This document shows, piece after piece, positions 1 to 11,487 of a stretch of 64,000 bases of DNA (position 1 is its first letter; each line of letters opens with the position of its first letter). This DNA comes from Tupaia tana (lineage: Eukaryota; Chordata; Mammalia; Scandentia; Tupaiidae). The notes below the pieces were generated by a model. That model was not told where the DNA came from and did no database searches. It saw only the letters and a program-made list of their open reading frames with translations. The position numbers and the translations under genes are program-made. The DNA lies in contig JAKSZU010000020.1 of NCBI GenBank assembly GCA_026018925.1, positions 40,577,112 to 40,641,111 of the forward strand, in the 5' to 3' direction.

Positions 1-150
1 AAAGCTGTACTTGACACACGGCTGGAGGCTCGCTGTGGACGAGCCCGAGAGCTAAAAGTTCCAGGGGCCCGTACTGGGATGCTCCCTCGCTTTCAGGAGC
101 TACCTCCAGGAGGCCACCAGACTCTTCTCACTGTAAAGATCAGACAAAAG
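1..150. other. Intron sequence, nothing recognised
   Basis: Unique-looking intron sequence with no exon or repeat that I recognise. Confidence 0.5.
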
Positions 151-338
151 GGGGCCGGCAGATGGCGTGGTGGTTAAGGGTACTGGACTCCCACATGGCC
201 GACTGTGGTTCAAGTCTGGGACCTGGCGGCTTGCTTTCTCACTTTCTCTCTCTCTCACTCTGTCCCTTTCTGGTCAAATTTAAATAAATAAATAAATAAT
301 AAATAAAAGTTAAAAATAAAATAATTATTAAAAAAGAA
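151..338 (+). repeat. tRNA-derived SINE, short form
   Basis: Head GGGGCCGGCAGATGGCGTGG with A-box and a B-box like GGTTCAAGTC. The head is followed at once by a CT-rich stretch and an AAATAAATAAAT tail. This short form lacks the middle segment of the 260-bp SINE. Imperfect target duplications (ATCAGACAAAA / ATCAGAGAAAAA) flank it. Confidence 0.85.
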
Positions 339-429
339 ATCAGAGAAAAAGCTCATTGTGTTTCCAGAAGGGGGAGGGCAAAAACAGCCATTCTGAAACA
401 TGGTCATAGCATTTTGCTCTTCCTAACCA

Positions 430-1260
430 GGACTGCCGTGAGGGGCTGAATGATGCCCCGCATACCCTAGGCTATGGCCTAGTACTGAGCCCTAGCACTT
501 CAGACTGTCCTAATTCGGATACCGCCTTTGAGATGTAATGAGGTTAGGTCACACTGGAACAGGGTGGGTCTCTTACCCAATGTGGCCAATGTCCTTAAAA
601 GAAAGGAAAAATCCAGGCCAGCTGTGGTGATGTGCGCTGTTAAGATGCCCTGGTCTGCAGGCTGAGGCCACTGGGCCTTGGGTTCAATTCCTGCCTACTC
701 TAAAGCCAAGCACGGTGGCAACTGCCTGTAGTCCCAGCCACGAGGCAGTCCGAGCTCCTGGGACATTGAGGCAGGAAGAATGTGACTCAAGCCTGGGCAA
801 CATGGCGAAGCCCTGGCTGAGACACTGCTTCACAGGCTGGGACCACACGGGATGCCCAGGCTCGAGCCCTAGTCCAAACTAAGGCTGGGCTTGGCGGCGA
901 GTGCCCGCAATCAAGGCTGAGGCGGGGGATCATGAAATGTTTTAAAAACTAAAAAATACATAAAAAGGGGAAATCTTGGCACTGACACACACGGGGAGAA
1001 AGCCATGTAAAGATGAAGGCTGAAATCAGCATGATGCTTGTACAGGCCTAGAAAAGCCTAAGCTCGCCAGCCGCCCACCAGCCGTGGGGCAGACTTCCTC
1101 CCAGGCCTCAGGAGGGACCAACCGTGCCAACGTGTAACCTCACACCCCGGCCAGAACTGCGCGGCACTGAGCCTGTGCTAAGTCACCTCGCCTGTGGTGC
1201 TTTTTAAAGGCAGCCCTCGCAGACTGACACACCTGCCCTCACGGAAACCGGTTCAGCGGG
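430..1260 (+). repeat. MaLR-type (MLT1-like) LTR, split by a SINE
   Basis: The segment 430-610 (GGCTGAATGATGCCC..., then GGTCACACTGGAACAGGGTG) and the segment about 965-1255 (GGGACCAACCGTGCC..., GGCAGCCCTCGCAGAC) match the order of a MaLR LTR consensus as I remember it. It is old and diverged. The chimeric SINE at 614-957 interrupts it. Family-level naming is uncertain. Confidence 0.55.
614..957 (+). repeat. Chimeric tRNA/7SL SINE (Tu-like), long form
   Basis: A tRNA-like head with B-box GGGTTCAATTCCTGCC is followed by a 7SL-like body (GCACGGTGGCAACTGCCTGT, then GTAGTCCCAGCCACGAGGCA). A second, shorter 7SL-like piece follows near 887-937 (GGCTGGGCTTGGCGGCGAGT). The tRNA-7SL order is characteristic of tree shrew Tu elements in my knowledge. 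It inserted into an older MaLR LTR. Confidence 0.75.
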
Positions 1261-1672
1261 GTCTGACTGCAGTGTGCATCGGAGCCTACCTGACGTAGGG
1301 AAAGCTAACTGTCTGGTAGAAAAGAAAGGATTAAAAACAAAGTACCTTAAACGATGTCCTTTTTGGGAATTCTCCCTACTCCAAAAATATTTAGAAAGAA
1401 TTTCTTTAAATTAAAAAAAAAGAGCAATTTTGGGGGGAAACTTTAGTATGAAATACTTAGATGCCAGTTTTCATTGTCTCAGAAATTTTAAGAGCAAATC
1501 CTTTCATTTTTATTATTAACTTAAGCAAATTTATGGAGGCAAAGACCATAGTAGACTTCAGGCTACCCACATCTCCCTATATTAATTATCTTATCATTTA
1601 ATCATATATACAGATAATACATATGCATACTATTAATGTTATAAATTTTTCCAGTTTAGCATTATTTATTTA
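1261..1672. other. Intron, AT-rich, no feature seen
   Basis: Unique AT-rich sequence; no exon match and no repeat recognised. Confidence 0.5.
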
Positions 1673-1924
1673 TTTGGAGAGGTTTTTGTTATAGGGTGCA
1701 TGCATTTGCCAGAAAGAGAGACAGACAGAGAGATAGAAGGCGAGAAATCATCCCCCAGGGGGTATGGCCACGCCGCAATCCCTTCTCCTCCATTCTCCTT
1801 TCGGGATCTTGGGCACGCACACACACGCGCACGGCGTGAGTTTAAGCCGCCGGGTCCAGGACTTGAACTGCGGTTGACTACGTGGGAGTCCAGCAACATA
1901 GCCATTATGCTAACTGCTGGTCCC
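1673..1924 (-). repeat. tRNA-derived SINE, full length
   Basis: On the minus strand it begins GGGACCAGCAGTTAGCATAA and ends in the TATAACAAAAACCTCTCC-like terminus. It belongs to the young GGGACCAGCAGTTAGC subfamily. Confidence 0.9.
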
Positions 1925-2540
1925 AAAATAAATACATTTTAATACTAAAGTATTTCCTTAAAATATATGCTCTAAAATGAAGTCACTGGGTCAAAACACA
2001 TGTATAACTTTGTAATTCTTATTACTGTAAGATGCTTTCAAGAAATGAAAGTGGATGAAGCAGGAGGAATGGGTAAGAGAGAGAAATGCGATGTATTATG
2101 TATCTTAGGAACAAACCGTTCAGTACTGCTGAGGAATACAGGAGAAAAGAGAGGTGGGAGGACAGATGGACAGACCGGCCTGAATCCAATCAAGAAGGGC
2201 CTTGTAGACCCTTATATGAATTTCAGCTTGAGTAAGATGACCTGAAAAATCTTTAAGAAATAGCAAAGGAACATAATTTACCTGTCAAAAAATGGAAATA
2301 AAAGAGTCAGGAAGACAAGTTGAGAAACCACCAGGAGAGACGCGAGTGTGGGAGCCGGAGCCTGGGCGGGGCTGGAGGAGCCGGGGTGGGGTGCAGTGCA
2401 GGGGCAGCAGGGCATGGAGACACGGAGAGGCGGGGCTCAGGGTCCTGCTGGCTGCGGGCTCTGTGGGGTGCTGAGAAGGCACGGGGGTGGGGGGTGGGTG
2501 GGGTGCATTCATGGGAACACAGGAGAAGCTCTCAGGAGTT
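1925..2540. other. Intron, no gene; G-rich patch
   Basis: Unique sequence. The part from 2336 to 2510 is G-rich and purine-skewed, but it has no CpG-island character or exon match. Confidence 0.45.
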
Positions 2541-2544
2541 TGCT

Positions 2545-2700
2545 GAGGACACTTACACTGGTTGTCTGCTAAGCCTCTGTCCCTTCCATTAGAATGGAAG
2601 TTCTCTGAAGGCAGGGTCCTGTCCTTGTCACCCTTTTACCTCCTACGTCTGTCACAGTGCTTAGTGTGCTGTGCTGTTCGAATCACTAAACAAATGGGCA
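2545..2700 (+). repeat. L2 LINE 3' fragment
   Basis: The stretch AGAATGGAAGTTCTCTGAAG...GCAGGGTCCTGTCCTTGTC...CACAGTGCTTAGTGTG follows the order of the L2 3' end (ggcagggactgtgtc...cagtgcctagcaca). Confidence 0.7.
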
Positions 2701-2817
2701 GCTGATGCCACTTGCTGAGAGAAAATGAAGGAGAGTGAATTAGTTTGGGCTGGGAAAAGGGAGTATAACTAGCGATGTCACTGAAAATGAGTTTGGAGAA
2801 AGAAATGCACGTAGGCG

Positions 2818-2820
<3 letters not shown>

Positions 2821-2860
<40 letters not shown>
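2821..2860. repeat. (CA)n microsatellite
   Basis: About 20 uninterrupted CA units. It creates long minus-strand frames of CV repeats that are not genes. Confidence 0.98.
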
Positions 2861-2862
<2 letters not shown>

Positions 2863-3125
2863 GATAGGAACTGAAGATTAGGAGGTGATGTGTTAGGATT
2901 TGAAGGGTGGAATCTGGGCTGTGGACAGACACTAACCAGCGAGGGGCGTCCCGAGGCAAGGCTGGCTGAGTGGTAAGGGCCACTGCGCAGGCAGGAGCTG
3001 CGGTAGCGGTGTGTGCTTACATGCCCGTTCATGACCGTACACGGTGTGCTCACTGTCTAGTTTAATTTGGACACACGCTATTTCAACACTGAGTGTCCAT
3101 ATCTTACAATGTCCCTTCAAGTTAT

Positions 3126-3226
3126 TGCCATCCCCCCGGGGGGTGATTTCTTGCTTTCTGTCTCTCTGTCTGACGAGCGCACGCGCCCTAATAGCAAAAA
3201 CCTCTCAAAAAAAAAAAAAAAAAAAG
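3126..3226 (+). repeat. tRNA-derived SINE, 5'-truncated
   Basis: Only the 3' portion from GCCATCCCCCCGGGGGGTGA to the poly-A is present. GTCCCTTCAA occurs before it (about 3111) and directly after the poly-A (3226), consistent with a target site duplication of a truncated insertion. Confidence 0.85.
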
Positions 3227-3282
3227 TCCCTTCAAAATGTGAAATGAAAAACAAAAAAAATATAAAAAGCCCCCCCCCCTCC

Positions 3283-3515
3283 GAGAGATTTTTGCTATAT
3301 GGCACGTGCGTTTGCTGGACAGAGAGACAGAAAGTGTGAAATCACCTCCTGGGGATGGACACGCCACAATCATGTCTCCTCCATTCTCCCCTCGGGATCT
3401 TGGGCATGCATGCACACATGCCCAGAGTAAGTTTTAAGCCACCGGGTCCTGGGTTTAACCGCAGTTGACTACCTGGGAGTCCAGTGATGAAACCATTACA
3501 CCATCTGCTGGTCCC
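3283..3515 (-). repeat. tRNA-derived SINE
   Basis: The minus strand reads GGGACCAGCAGATGGTGTAA and ends TATAGCAAAAATCTCTC next to a C-rich stretch at 3271. Confidence 0.88.
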
Positions 3516-4019
3516 AATAAAAAGCCCACTTGTTCCAAAAGGGACAGAGAGGCTGCTGAGGAAACGGAACTGAGGCACACAGGGAAAGGCATGGGGACGT
3601 GTGCTCCGGGACACTTTCCCTCTGGGTGCTGGACCTGAGCGAAGGCTCTGAAAACAGTGCAAAATGCTCCCAAGACCCTTTGGACTCTGAAAGGTCAGGG
3701 ACATCATTATTGCCCACACAAAATCCTCCCTTACTCTTAGGAGTGAAAACGATTTGCTCAACGACTGCCATGCTGGCCCCAAAGGACTGTGAAGTCACCC
3801 TGCTCCAGAATAGAGCCAGTCCTGATGGTTATGTAGCCCTTCTCCTGAGTCATAACTTCTGTCCTTACGATCACCCCGAAACCTGTAAGACTTAGGGAGA
3901 TGACGGGATTTAGGAGAGGGACATTCCAAATACTTACAGTAAAATACAACCTGACAGACAAGTGGCTGAGACTGGGTCTGAGCTAGTTGGAACCAACATG
4001 ACACCTGGAACAACCACTG
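3516..4019. other. Intron, no feature seen
   Basis: Reading frames of about 100-146 codons occur on both strands, but none resembles a known protein and splice-site context is absent. Confidence 0.45.
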
Positions 4020-4139
4020 CCTAGGCTTCGAACCCATTGCACCCTCACTGTAGTGCACGCCTAAGCTTCAAACCCATCACGCCCTCACTGCAGTGCACAC
4101 CTAGGCTTCAAACCCATCACGCCCTCACTGCAGTGCACG
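4020..4139. repeat. Three tandem copies of a 40-bp unit
   Basis: The unit starts CCTAGGCTTC and ends CACTGCAGTGCACG. Copies at 4020-4059, 4060-4099 and 4100-4139 are equal in length. The second and third are nearly identical and the first differs at several positions. Confidence 0.93.
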
Positions 4140-4700
4140 GGCATGCTGAATGACACTCCTACCTGTGTCCTGACAGCTTACAACAGCCACGACAATGACT
4201 AGAACTACTCTAAAATGGCCAGAAAATGGGAGGGACAGTGGTTCCAGGAAAAACACTGCTCCTTCCACTGAAAAGCCATGAATAAATCACCCCTTAATCA
4301 GCTGGCATTAAGCCAAGCCATATATGCCAGATTCCCACAGGAGCGCAGGGCTGCCCTGCCTATGGGGTAAACCTTCTACCTTTCCTTTTGTCTGGTAGCT
4401 CCTCCTTGCCTCCTGAGACCTGCAGCCAGGGAAGTAGTGGGTAGCAAAAGCTGGTCCTTGGCTAAGTCCCTAATCTTGGCTAGCTCCCTAATCTTGCCCA
4501 CCCAAAGAGGGAGAGAAACTGTTTACCCATCTCTCACAGGGCTGCCCCACCTACAGAGTAACCAGCTTAGTACACTTCCCTGAACACACATGCTTTGCTC
4601 TCTTAACTCTTTTCTACGAGAAGTGAGGATGTGCTCACCCTGGGTGGAGACCCCCACGGGTTCAGTCTCCCACTCTCTCCAGCAACATGGACACAGCAAT
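4140..4700. repeat. Possible degraded retroviral LTR
   Basis: A stretch rich in CCT and CTTG-type motifs, with two close repeats (TAAGTCCCTAATCTTG / TAGCTCCCTAATCTTG near 4464-4497). It resembles an ERV LTR in composition. I cannot name a family, and it may be unrelated unique sequence. Confidence 0.3.
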
Positions 4701-6737
4701 ATTCAGAGCAACCTGGGTATTCTGGCACCCAGGCGGTCATCCTAACTGGAGCTCAGGTAGTACCTTTTGTTTACTTACTGGCCTCAGCCTTCTTTAGGTT
4801 AACAAACACTGCCCAGGCACAGTGACAGACTTTACAACCCCATGTGTAACCATGCCAGTAATCCACATTTTGCTCTTTGACAGAGTTACTCATTTTCTTA
4901 TCAATTTCAATTGTTATTTTCATTTGGTTAAAGACTTAATAATACAAAGCGATAGTTTGTGAGGTTTCCTTTTTCTACAAAAACAAAATTTTATTATATT
5001 TCAGAAGCCTCTGGGACACTGTTCACAAAGGCTAAATTGATGTTACCAGGAAAATCATACTGAGGAAAATATTTTGAAACAGACTTGCGTATTCCCCCCA
5101 TTCCTTATGCAGCTCAGGCCTCACGGAAACAGTGTCCTTCTGTGTTGTCCTTTAAGCATCTGCACGGCACAAAGGGCCTGCCTCTGGGTGTCAAGATAAC
5201 CGTGAGCTCCTGAGAGAATTCCTGCAGCAGGGATGCGCACAGGGAGTGGGGGTGGAGTCTGGCTCTAGGCAGCAGCTGCCCCAGGAGAGGCCTGGAAGAG
5301 GAAGCAAATCCTTTTTCTCCTGAGCTGCTGGCCTCAATTCAGGCAAGTCATTTGCTTCTGGAGGATTAACCTCCTCTCCCTGCCAAACCATCTAATCTTT
5401 CTACCTACAGATGCCACCAATATTTTTTTAGGTCAATTAATTCTACTGATGAAATGATTTACATAACAAAGATAATTCAAAGAAATTGGATAAAGAAACA
5501 AATAGACATAAGAATTTAACTAGCTCATTTGTTCCTTTAAAAATGCTGCTGACAAAAAGATAATCCCTCAAAAATAACTCAAATACATGTAAATGTTAAA
5601 TAAGCAAAAAGCATGGTATAAAAGGAATAAGAATTCTGTTAACTCAGGTTTTGGGGGTAAAAGCAAAAGAGCAACATTCTGATATATGACACAGATACAG
5701 TCCTCATTTCAAAATAACTGTTTTCTTTCCTTTTCCACTGCTGTAGAGGGCTTTCATTGGGGAAAAACCTGAAGCTTAAGAAAAAAAAAAAGTCTACTGC
5801 TTAAGAACAGGAGGGAAGAAACACAGGCAAAAACATTCTAAAATATTCTAAAAACGAAGCAGGGCCAGTTTACTTATTTTTTATCTTTTGTCTACAACTT
5901 TTCTCATTCTCCCTTAGTTACCGTCTTTCCCAGGACACTGACAAGACTGTAACCCTTTACTTACTCAAACGAGCACAGTCACTTACAGAGGCTTAATGTG
6001 ATGGGAAGTCAGTGACCAATGAAAACCGACCCATGCTATCTGCTGTCTCTCGCCCTGCAAGTCATTGGTGCTAGGGCACGTTTTTCTTTTTTTTTTTTTT
6101 TTCATTTACACATTTCATTGTTTAATTGTACACATGTTACTTGCATATTTCTCGCTGTTGTTCAACAAAAAAGAACAACCAAAAAGTAAAAGTTGTAAAG
6201 AGAAAATAATGAATCCGTCTTATAAAGCTACCTCAAAGTAAGGGTAAGACACTGGACATGCAGCCAGCCCTCACCAGCAGCGGGGACAAAGAAGTGACAG
6301 ATGTTCACTCTGAGGAAGTCTCTTCTAACCTAGAAAAGAGGTATATCTGAAAAGAGTTCACATCTGTCAAAGGCAACACAGGAGGGTCTGGGGAGATGGG
6401 AGTCAGGGAAAGGAACAGATTGGACAAATGTCCCCTCCAGCCATCTGGAGTAGCCCCACTGCAGCAGGAAAATGGTTCCTCCTCCTTGGGGTCTGCAAGG
6501 TTTATGGCCAGCCCTTACAGGGTCTGGTGCAAGTTCTTATCATGAGAAGGAATGTCTTTGTGAAGGGCAATTGCACAGACCACAGGAAATTAGAGAGAGC
6601 CCACTCCTTCCTGTAGTGTGTTTGGTCTTAATGCAGCACAGCAATCTCTTTTCTGAATAGGCTTTCCCTTCACATTGTAAAGGCTACATAATACAAAAAT
6701 TGACAAAGCAATTAGAAAGATTTTTGACTGAAAGATT
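4701..6737. other. Intron, mostly unique sequence
   Basis: About 2 kb of AT-rich intron without a recognised repeat or exon. Poly-T near 6090 and poly-A near 5780 are isolated homopolymers. Confidence 0.5.
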
Positions 6738-6991
6738 CCAGCCCATGAAACGGTGGTTATGGCAGCTAGATCCCACAAGGCCAACTGCATGGTTAAATCC
6801 TAGAACTGGCAGCTTGACAAACACATCAGGCACAGGTGTGTGCATGTCCAAAATCCCAAAAGGGAGGAGAAAGGATTGCGGCTTGACCATTCCCCAGGAG
6901 TGGTGCTTTCTCACTTCCCCCTTCTCTCTCCCTCTGTCTCTGGTTGAGTGCATAAGCCCTCTAGCAAAATTTAAAAAAAAAAAAAAAAAAA
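6738..6991 (+). repeat. tRNA-derived SINE, older copy
   Basis: The head is diverged (CCAGCCCATGAAACGGTGGT), but the middle (AAAATCCCAAAAGGGAGGAG) and the end (CCCTCTAGCAAAATTT plus poly-A) match the family. Confidence 0.85.
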
Positions 6992-7591
6992 GTTTGGACT
7001 GGGGCATAGAGGAAGGTAATTAGGATTTTCCCAAATCTTTGAAGAATACTACATAGCCAAGTGCTTCTGATATGGAGAGTTTGAAGAAGTGTTTGCAACA
7101 GAGAGCAGAATGAGGAGGGGGTGTGGAGTTTGAAAGGCACCAAAGATAAATATTCTGTAGCTTAAAACTTTGCTCAAAAGCAGCTCGGAAAGCAAGAACG
7201 GAAGCACACTCTCCTCTTTCCTCGCTCTCTCTGTATTCAACCTCCTGGACCTCATGTCTGCCCCTCCGTCCAGAATGTAATATATTAATCACTAGTTTTA
7301 TGTATCTACACTACGGGGTAAACAGACTTATAAAGGCAGGCCTGAGATACTACCACTTAGAACACTATTTACATAAAAATGATTGAAATGTCAAACATAA
7401 AATTCAAAAATAAATTTGAAGCATAAACTAAATCGATGCCTTCCTCTACATAAGACAAAGGAGGGTAAAATTCGATAAAGTCAGGAACTGGAATTCTCAA
7501 GGCAGAACACCAAGTCTTTAACATCTTGGAGGTAAATCAATTTTTTAAAAAGTGAGCTCTTTTTTTAAAAAAAAAAAAATTATTTTAGTTT
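6992..7591. other. Intron, no feature seen
   Basis: Unique AT-rich sequence without exon or recognised repeat. Confidence 0.5.
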
Positions 7592-7648
7592 AAGGTTTTT
7601 CCATAGGGTGCACGTGCTCGCTGGAGAGACACAGAAATAGACAGAGTA
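7592..7648 (-). repeat. tRNA-derived SINE, 3' fragment
   Basis: Only the AAGGTTTTTCCATAGGGTGC to ACAGAGTAAAG end of a minus-strand copy is left. The next SINE inserted into it. Confidence 0.75.
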
Positions 7649-7655
7649 AAGCTGA

Positions 7656-7846
7656 GGGGCCAGCAGGTGGCGCAGTGGTTGTGGCACTGGATCCCCACAC
7701 AGCTGACCATGGCTGGAGTCCCAGGCCGGCGGCTTGCTTTCTGCCCCCCCATACCCTCTCTCTTTAGTCAAATTGAATAATAATAATAAGTGGGTAAAAT
7801 TAAATAAACAATTCTTTAAAAAACAAACAAACAAAAATAACAAAGA
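7656..7846 (+). repeat. tRNA-derived SINE, short form
   Basis: GGGGCCAGCAGGTGGCGCAG head, then directly GCTTGCTTTCTGCC and an AATAATAATAA tail. AGAGTAAAGCTGAG before it and AAAGTAAAGCTGGAG after it look like a target duplication. Confidence 0.88.
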
Positions 7847-8514
7847 AAGTAAAGCTGGAGATTTGGTCCTGGTGAGGTCCTTCGAGGTCGCACTGCGTTG
7901 GGGAGGAGGGAAGGAGGGACTGTGGATGCACAGCTTCTCTTTGAGGTAAGAGAGGGCCTTGCAGCTGAACTGACCCGACAAGAAAGGAACATGTGTGGCG
8001 AGTTAATTTAGAGTAATTAAGCTGGGCGAGGATTAATTTAGGGAGAGAAAACATAACTATTTCTCAAAACAAAAGAATTATTTGTGGTTTGCTAGTGAAC
8101 AAGACAACTTTCACAGTGCTCTTGAAGGGTCTTACCTAATTAACAACTTTCAAACCTAGGCATAGGTAATAATCAAGCTAAACATGGTACTGAAGGTCTC
8201 CGACAGGGAGAGGAAGAGGGAACTGAGAACAGAGGTAGGCAGGCTCTGAAGAGAGCTGGAGTGAGCAGAGTCTCCTTCCTCTTTGCCCTCGCTTGGTCCT
8301 CTCCACTCCTCATGCCTTCCCTCCTGGTTCTCCCCCACCCTCTTCTTTCTCTCCTACCCCCCAACTCCAGTTCTGAAATACCTCCATCAGTTAATTCTCA
8401 AAGAGTAGGGCCCAAACTGACTCTGAGCGAAATATAAATTATCAATAGGGGAAAAAAAAATGATGTCTAGCCTCAGTAATGATCTGAGAACAGGAATTAA
8501 AGCTCAGATGCTTT
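7847..8514. other. Intron, no feature seen
   Basis: Unique sequence with a CT-rich part (8270-8365). No exon or repeat recognised. Confidence 0.45.
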
Positions 8515-8707
8515 GGGGCTGAATGGTGGCACACGCTCTGTGAGGCTGATGCATGAGGGAAGGTTCTGGTTCACGTGTAGAGATCTTTCTGAACACACCA
8601 GACACACGTGAGCCCATGGTCCAAGGTTGGCTAAGGCTGGGAGTGGACTGTGGTATGAAGACCCTGTGCGGCTCCCTGTCTTACCCATGGAACAGCAACA
8701 ACAAAAA
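8515..8707 (+). repeat. Third-type SINE (GAAGACCCTG-type)
   Basis: A diverged tRNA-like head (GGTGGCACACGCTCTGTGAG) is followed by a body with GGCTAAGGCTGGGAGTGGAC and ATGAAGACCCTGTG. The same body occurs at 54467-54735 and in the minisatellite SINE, so this is a SINE type distinct from the main family. Confidence 0.7.
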
Positions 8708-8894
8708 ACACCACACGTATTTTGAAAAGGTCTTGAACTGGCATGGAGGGGGGTATATAATCAGACTGCTTTTTCTTAAATCTGCACGTACACATTTGTT
8801 TGACCCTAAATTTAAAAGCAGCATAGGCTGCTCAAGATCTAAATGATCAAGCTTTTAAAAATTATTATAATCACCAGACCCAAGAAATACAAAG

Positions 8895-9350
8895 GACTTC
8901 TAACAGAATCAACCCAAGAAGATCTTCTTCAGGGCACATCACAGCCAGACTGGTCAAATCTACAAAGACAAGATGCTAAAATTGGTGCGCGAGAGACGTC
9001 AGGTTACTTATAAAGGTTACCCCCTCCGGCTAACCTCAGACTTCTCATCAGAAACAATGTGAACAAGAAAAGAATGAGATAATACATTCAAAGTGTTAGT
9101 GAAAAACAGTTTCAACCAAGAATACTATACCAGCAAGATTATCTTTCATATGGAAAGGATAAAAAACATTCTCAGATAAACGAGATGTGAAAGAATTAGC
9201 CAGTAGCAGACCTACTCTTCCAGAAGTTCTGAAGGGAGTGCTCGACCAGAAAACTAAAGACATATAAAGAAGTAAAAGAACAAAAGGCAACCAAGAAAAT
9301 GACCAAATTAATGCTAGGGACAAGAAATATCAATAACGTTGAATGTTAAC
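8895..9350 (+). mobile_element. LINE ORF1 remnant (half-L1-like)
   Basis: The DNA AATCAACCCAAGAAGATCTT and AAGAATACTATACCAGCAAG correspond to the RNA-binding and C-terminal part of an L1-type ORF1 protein. The homologous segment occurs on the minus strand at 42064-42450. Several stops and frameshifts break it. It is followed by non-ORF2 sequence, as in the other copy. Confidence 0.8.
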
Positions 9351-10820
9351 TTCCAGGATTTAAACAGAAAGATTGGTCCACGGTAACACTGCATATTCAA
9401 CAGAAGAGAGTTTGAACATAATACCGAACTGGTGAAACAGAATTTTAAGACTTTTGAGTGAAACATTACTGATTTTTTTTTTTTACTATGCTTTGTTTTC
9501 CTAATTTAAACATTTTACTTTCATTTGAGTTGTTGATAAGTTCAGCAATTTGTTAGAATATTTTTCTTGTTTGTTTCTTTAAATGGAAGCATAGACTTTT
9601 CTCCCTTCCTGATCCCTCTGGAACTGGAAAATATTTGGTAGTATTCTTATTTTGTGGCAGAAGTATTATTTGCATAAGTTCAATAATGCTTGTTGCACTG
9701 AATCAGAAATTGGTCATACTCATTATTGGACAGGGCTTTGACTGGAATGTCATACCTGAAGATTAATCAGAAAACTATAGAACTAAGGTGGATCTCAACT
9801 AAGCCAACAGAAGCTTTTAGAAAGATGGCCCAGCACCATAAATAGTTCTGCCTGGCAGAGAAGATTAGAGAAGATATATGAAAGAATTTATAACATAAAA
9901 TAACCTGGGCTTTCCAGTCCAGCATTGTAATCAGTAGAGATTGCAAAAGAGCAACCACAACCAGAGGATTATCTTAAGGAAGACTTTGAAGGAAGAAAAA
10001 GAGACTGAACTTTGCTAGCAGATGGTATGTCACAGAATACTTGGTAGGCAGGGCTGAATTGAGAAGGCTTATATGTGACTTGCGTTCTGGGCATTTGCTT
10101 TTCAACAATTTGAGTAGCTGACATGTAAATATTTGATTTTTGAGAATTTTAAAATATTTTCTCAAAAATATTTAAAACCATACTGTCTCTGTTGTTATAG
10201 AGTTAAAAACAAGATTATACAAAATTATAAGAAATATTTTTAACATTACCTTTAAAATTCAGTATTTTGATATTTTGAAAGTTGTTTATTAACTGTCAAA
10301 AACTATGGCATATGAGCAAAATTTTTTGATATGCAAAGTAAATGTGGAAAAATGTAAAAATAAATAAAGGAAAAAATTATTACAATCAACAAAATTACTG
10401 GTATTTTGATATTTAAAACTAACACTAGAATAATCAAAATCAGTTACTATGAACACGGAAGTAAGTAGCCATTTTCAATAGCCACTGTACATTGTAATAA
10501 AACAAAAAGTTCGCACGTGTGATACGGAAACTGTCCTCCTGGGATATCACACTGAGTTACCACACTAGGCAACTGTGTCTCAATGCACCCCATTCTCAGT
10601 GAATTCAGAGGGGTCAGGCTGAAGCATCTGTTTTTAGTGATTCTGACATATACTTCTGGTCAGGAGCTACTGTCTTAAAGGAAGTTAAATATTATTACAC
10701 AACCTCTAATATTCTCCACTCAGTTATAGCAAAACATTAAGATCTCCCAGACAAAACTGCTTTACTTAAAAAGTCATGACAAATTTCATCATCGCCTTGG
10801 TTTTTGTTTTTGTTAGTAGT
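9351..10820. other. Intron, AT-rich; possible LINE 3' sequence at its start
   Basis: AT-rich sequence. The first 150 bp may be the 3' part of the half-L1 copy before it. No exon found. Confidence 0.4.
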
Positions 10821-11050
10821 TTTGTTAGTAGGGCATGTGCTGTGCTTGCCAGAGACAGAGACAGAGATAGCGAGATCACCCCTCCGAAGGGGCAGATGGT
10901 CACACTGCAATCCCTTCTCAATTCTCCTCTCAGGATTTTGAGCTTGTACAAACATGCACCTGGTATGTTTTTCAAGCCTCCAGTCCCAGACTTGAACAGT
11001 GCTGTCAGGCACGTGGGAGCCGCCTTAATCACCACGCCACCTGCCGGCCC
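10821..11050 (-). repeat. tRNA-derived SINE, older copy
   Basis: The minus strand begins GGGCCGGCAGGTGGCGTGGT and keeps the A-box; the 3' end lacks a clear poly-A. Confidence 0.88.
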
Positions 11051-11487
11051 TCCTTGGGTCTGCTTTTACTTGATAATTTCCACAGTAATAACTGAAAAAA
11101 TACTTGTGAACTTTCCTTGCCATATCGCTATGAAGTTAATTGGAACTAACATGTCAAATGAAAGTATAAAAGGTAATGAATTTAGAAGTATACTGAAACT
11201 AGGTCTTTACTTTAAAAAGTAGAGCTATTAGCTTATCGCATGGAGTGAGGGTTAGGTAGGAGTGAAGCTAGGATAGGATTTGGTAGGACAGAAAAGAGAA
11301 GGTATCAAATTCTTCCTGAAACACATCCTCAGGGCATGGCTTCATTATTTTACTAACACTGATGGGAATTTACCGTGTGTGCTCATGTTCAAATGGAAAG
11401 AAAGGTATTACCTCATGATATAATCTATTTTGGTATTTGTATACCAAAGGCCAGTGTCTCTTTTGTTGTCGTTGTTGTTGTTGTTTT

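Noticed and set aside
2636-2983. Minus-strand frames with CVCVCV runs
   Set aside because: These are translations of the (CA)n microsatellite at 2821-2860.
3342-3895. Several 90-146 codon frames on both strands
   Set aside because: Partly SINE sequence, no resemblance to a protein family and no splice context.
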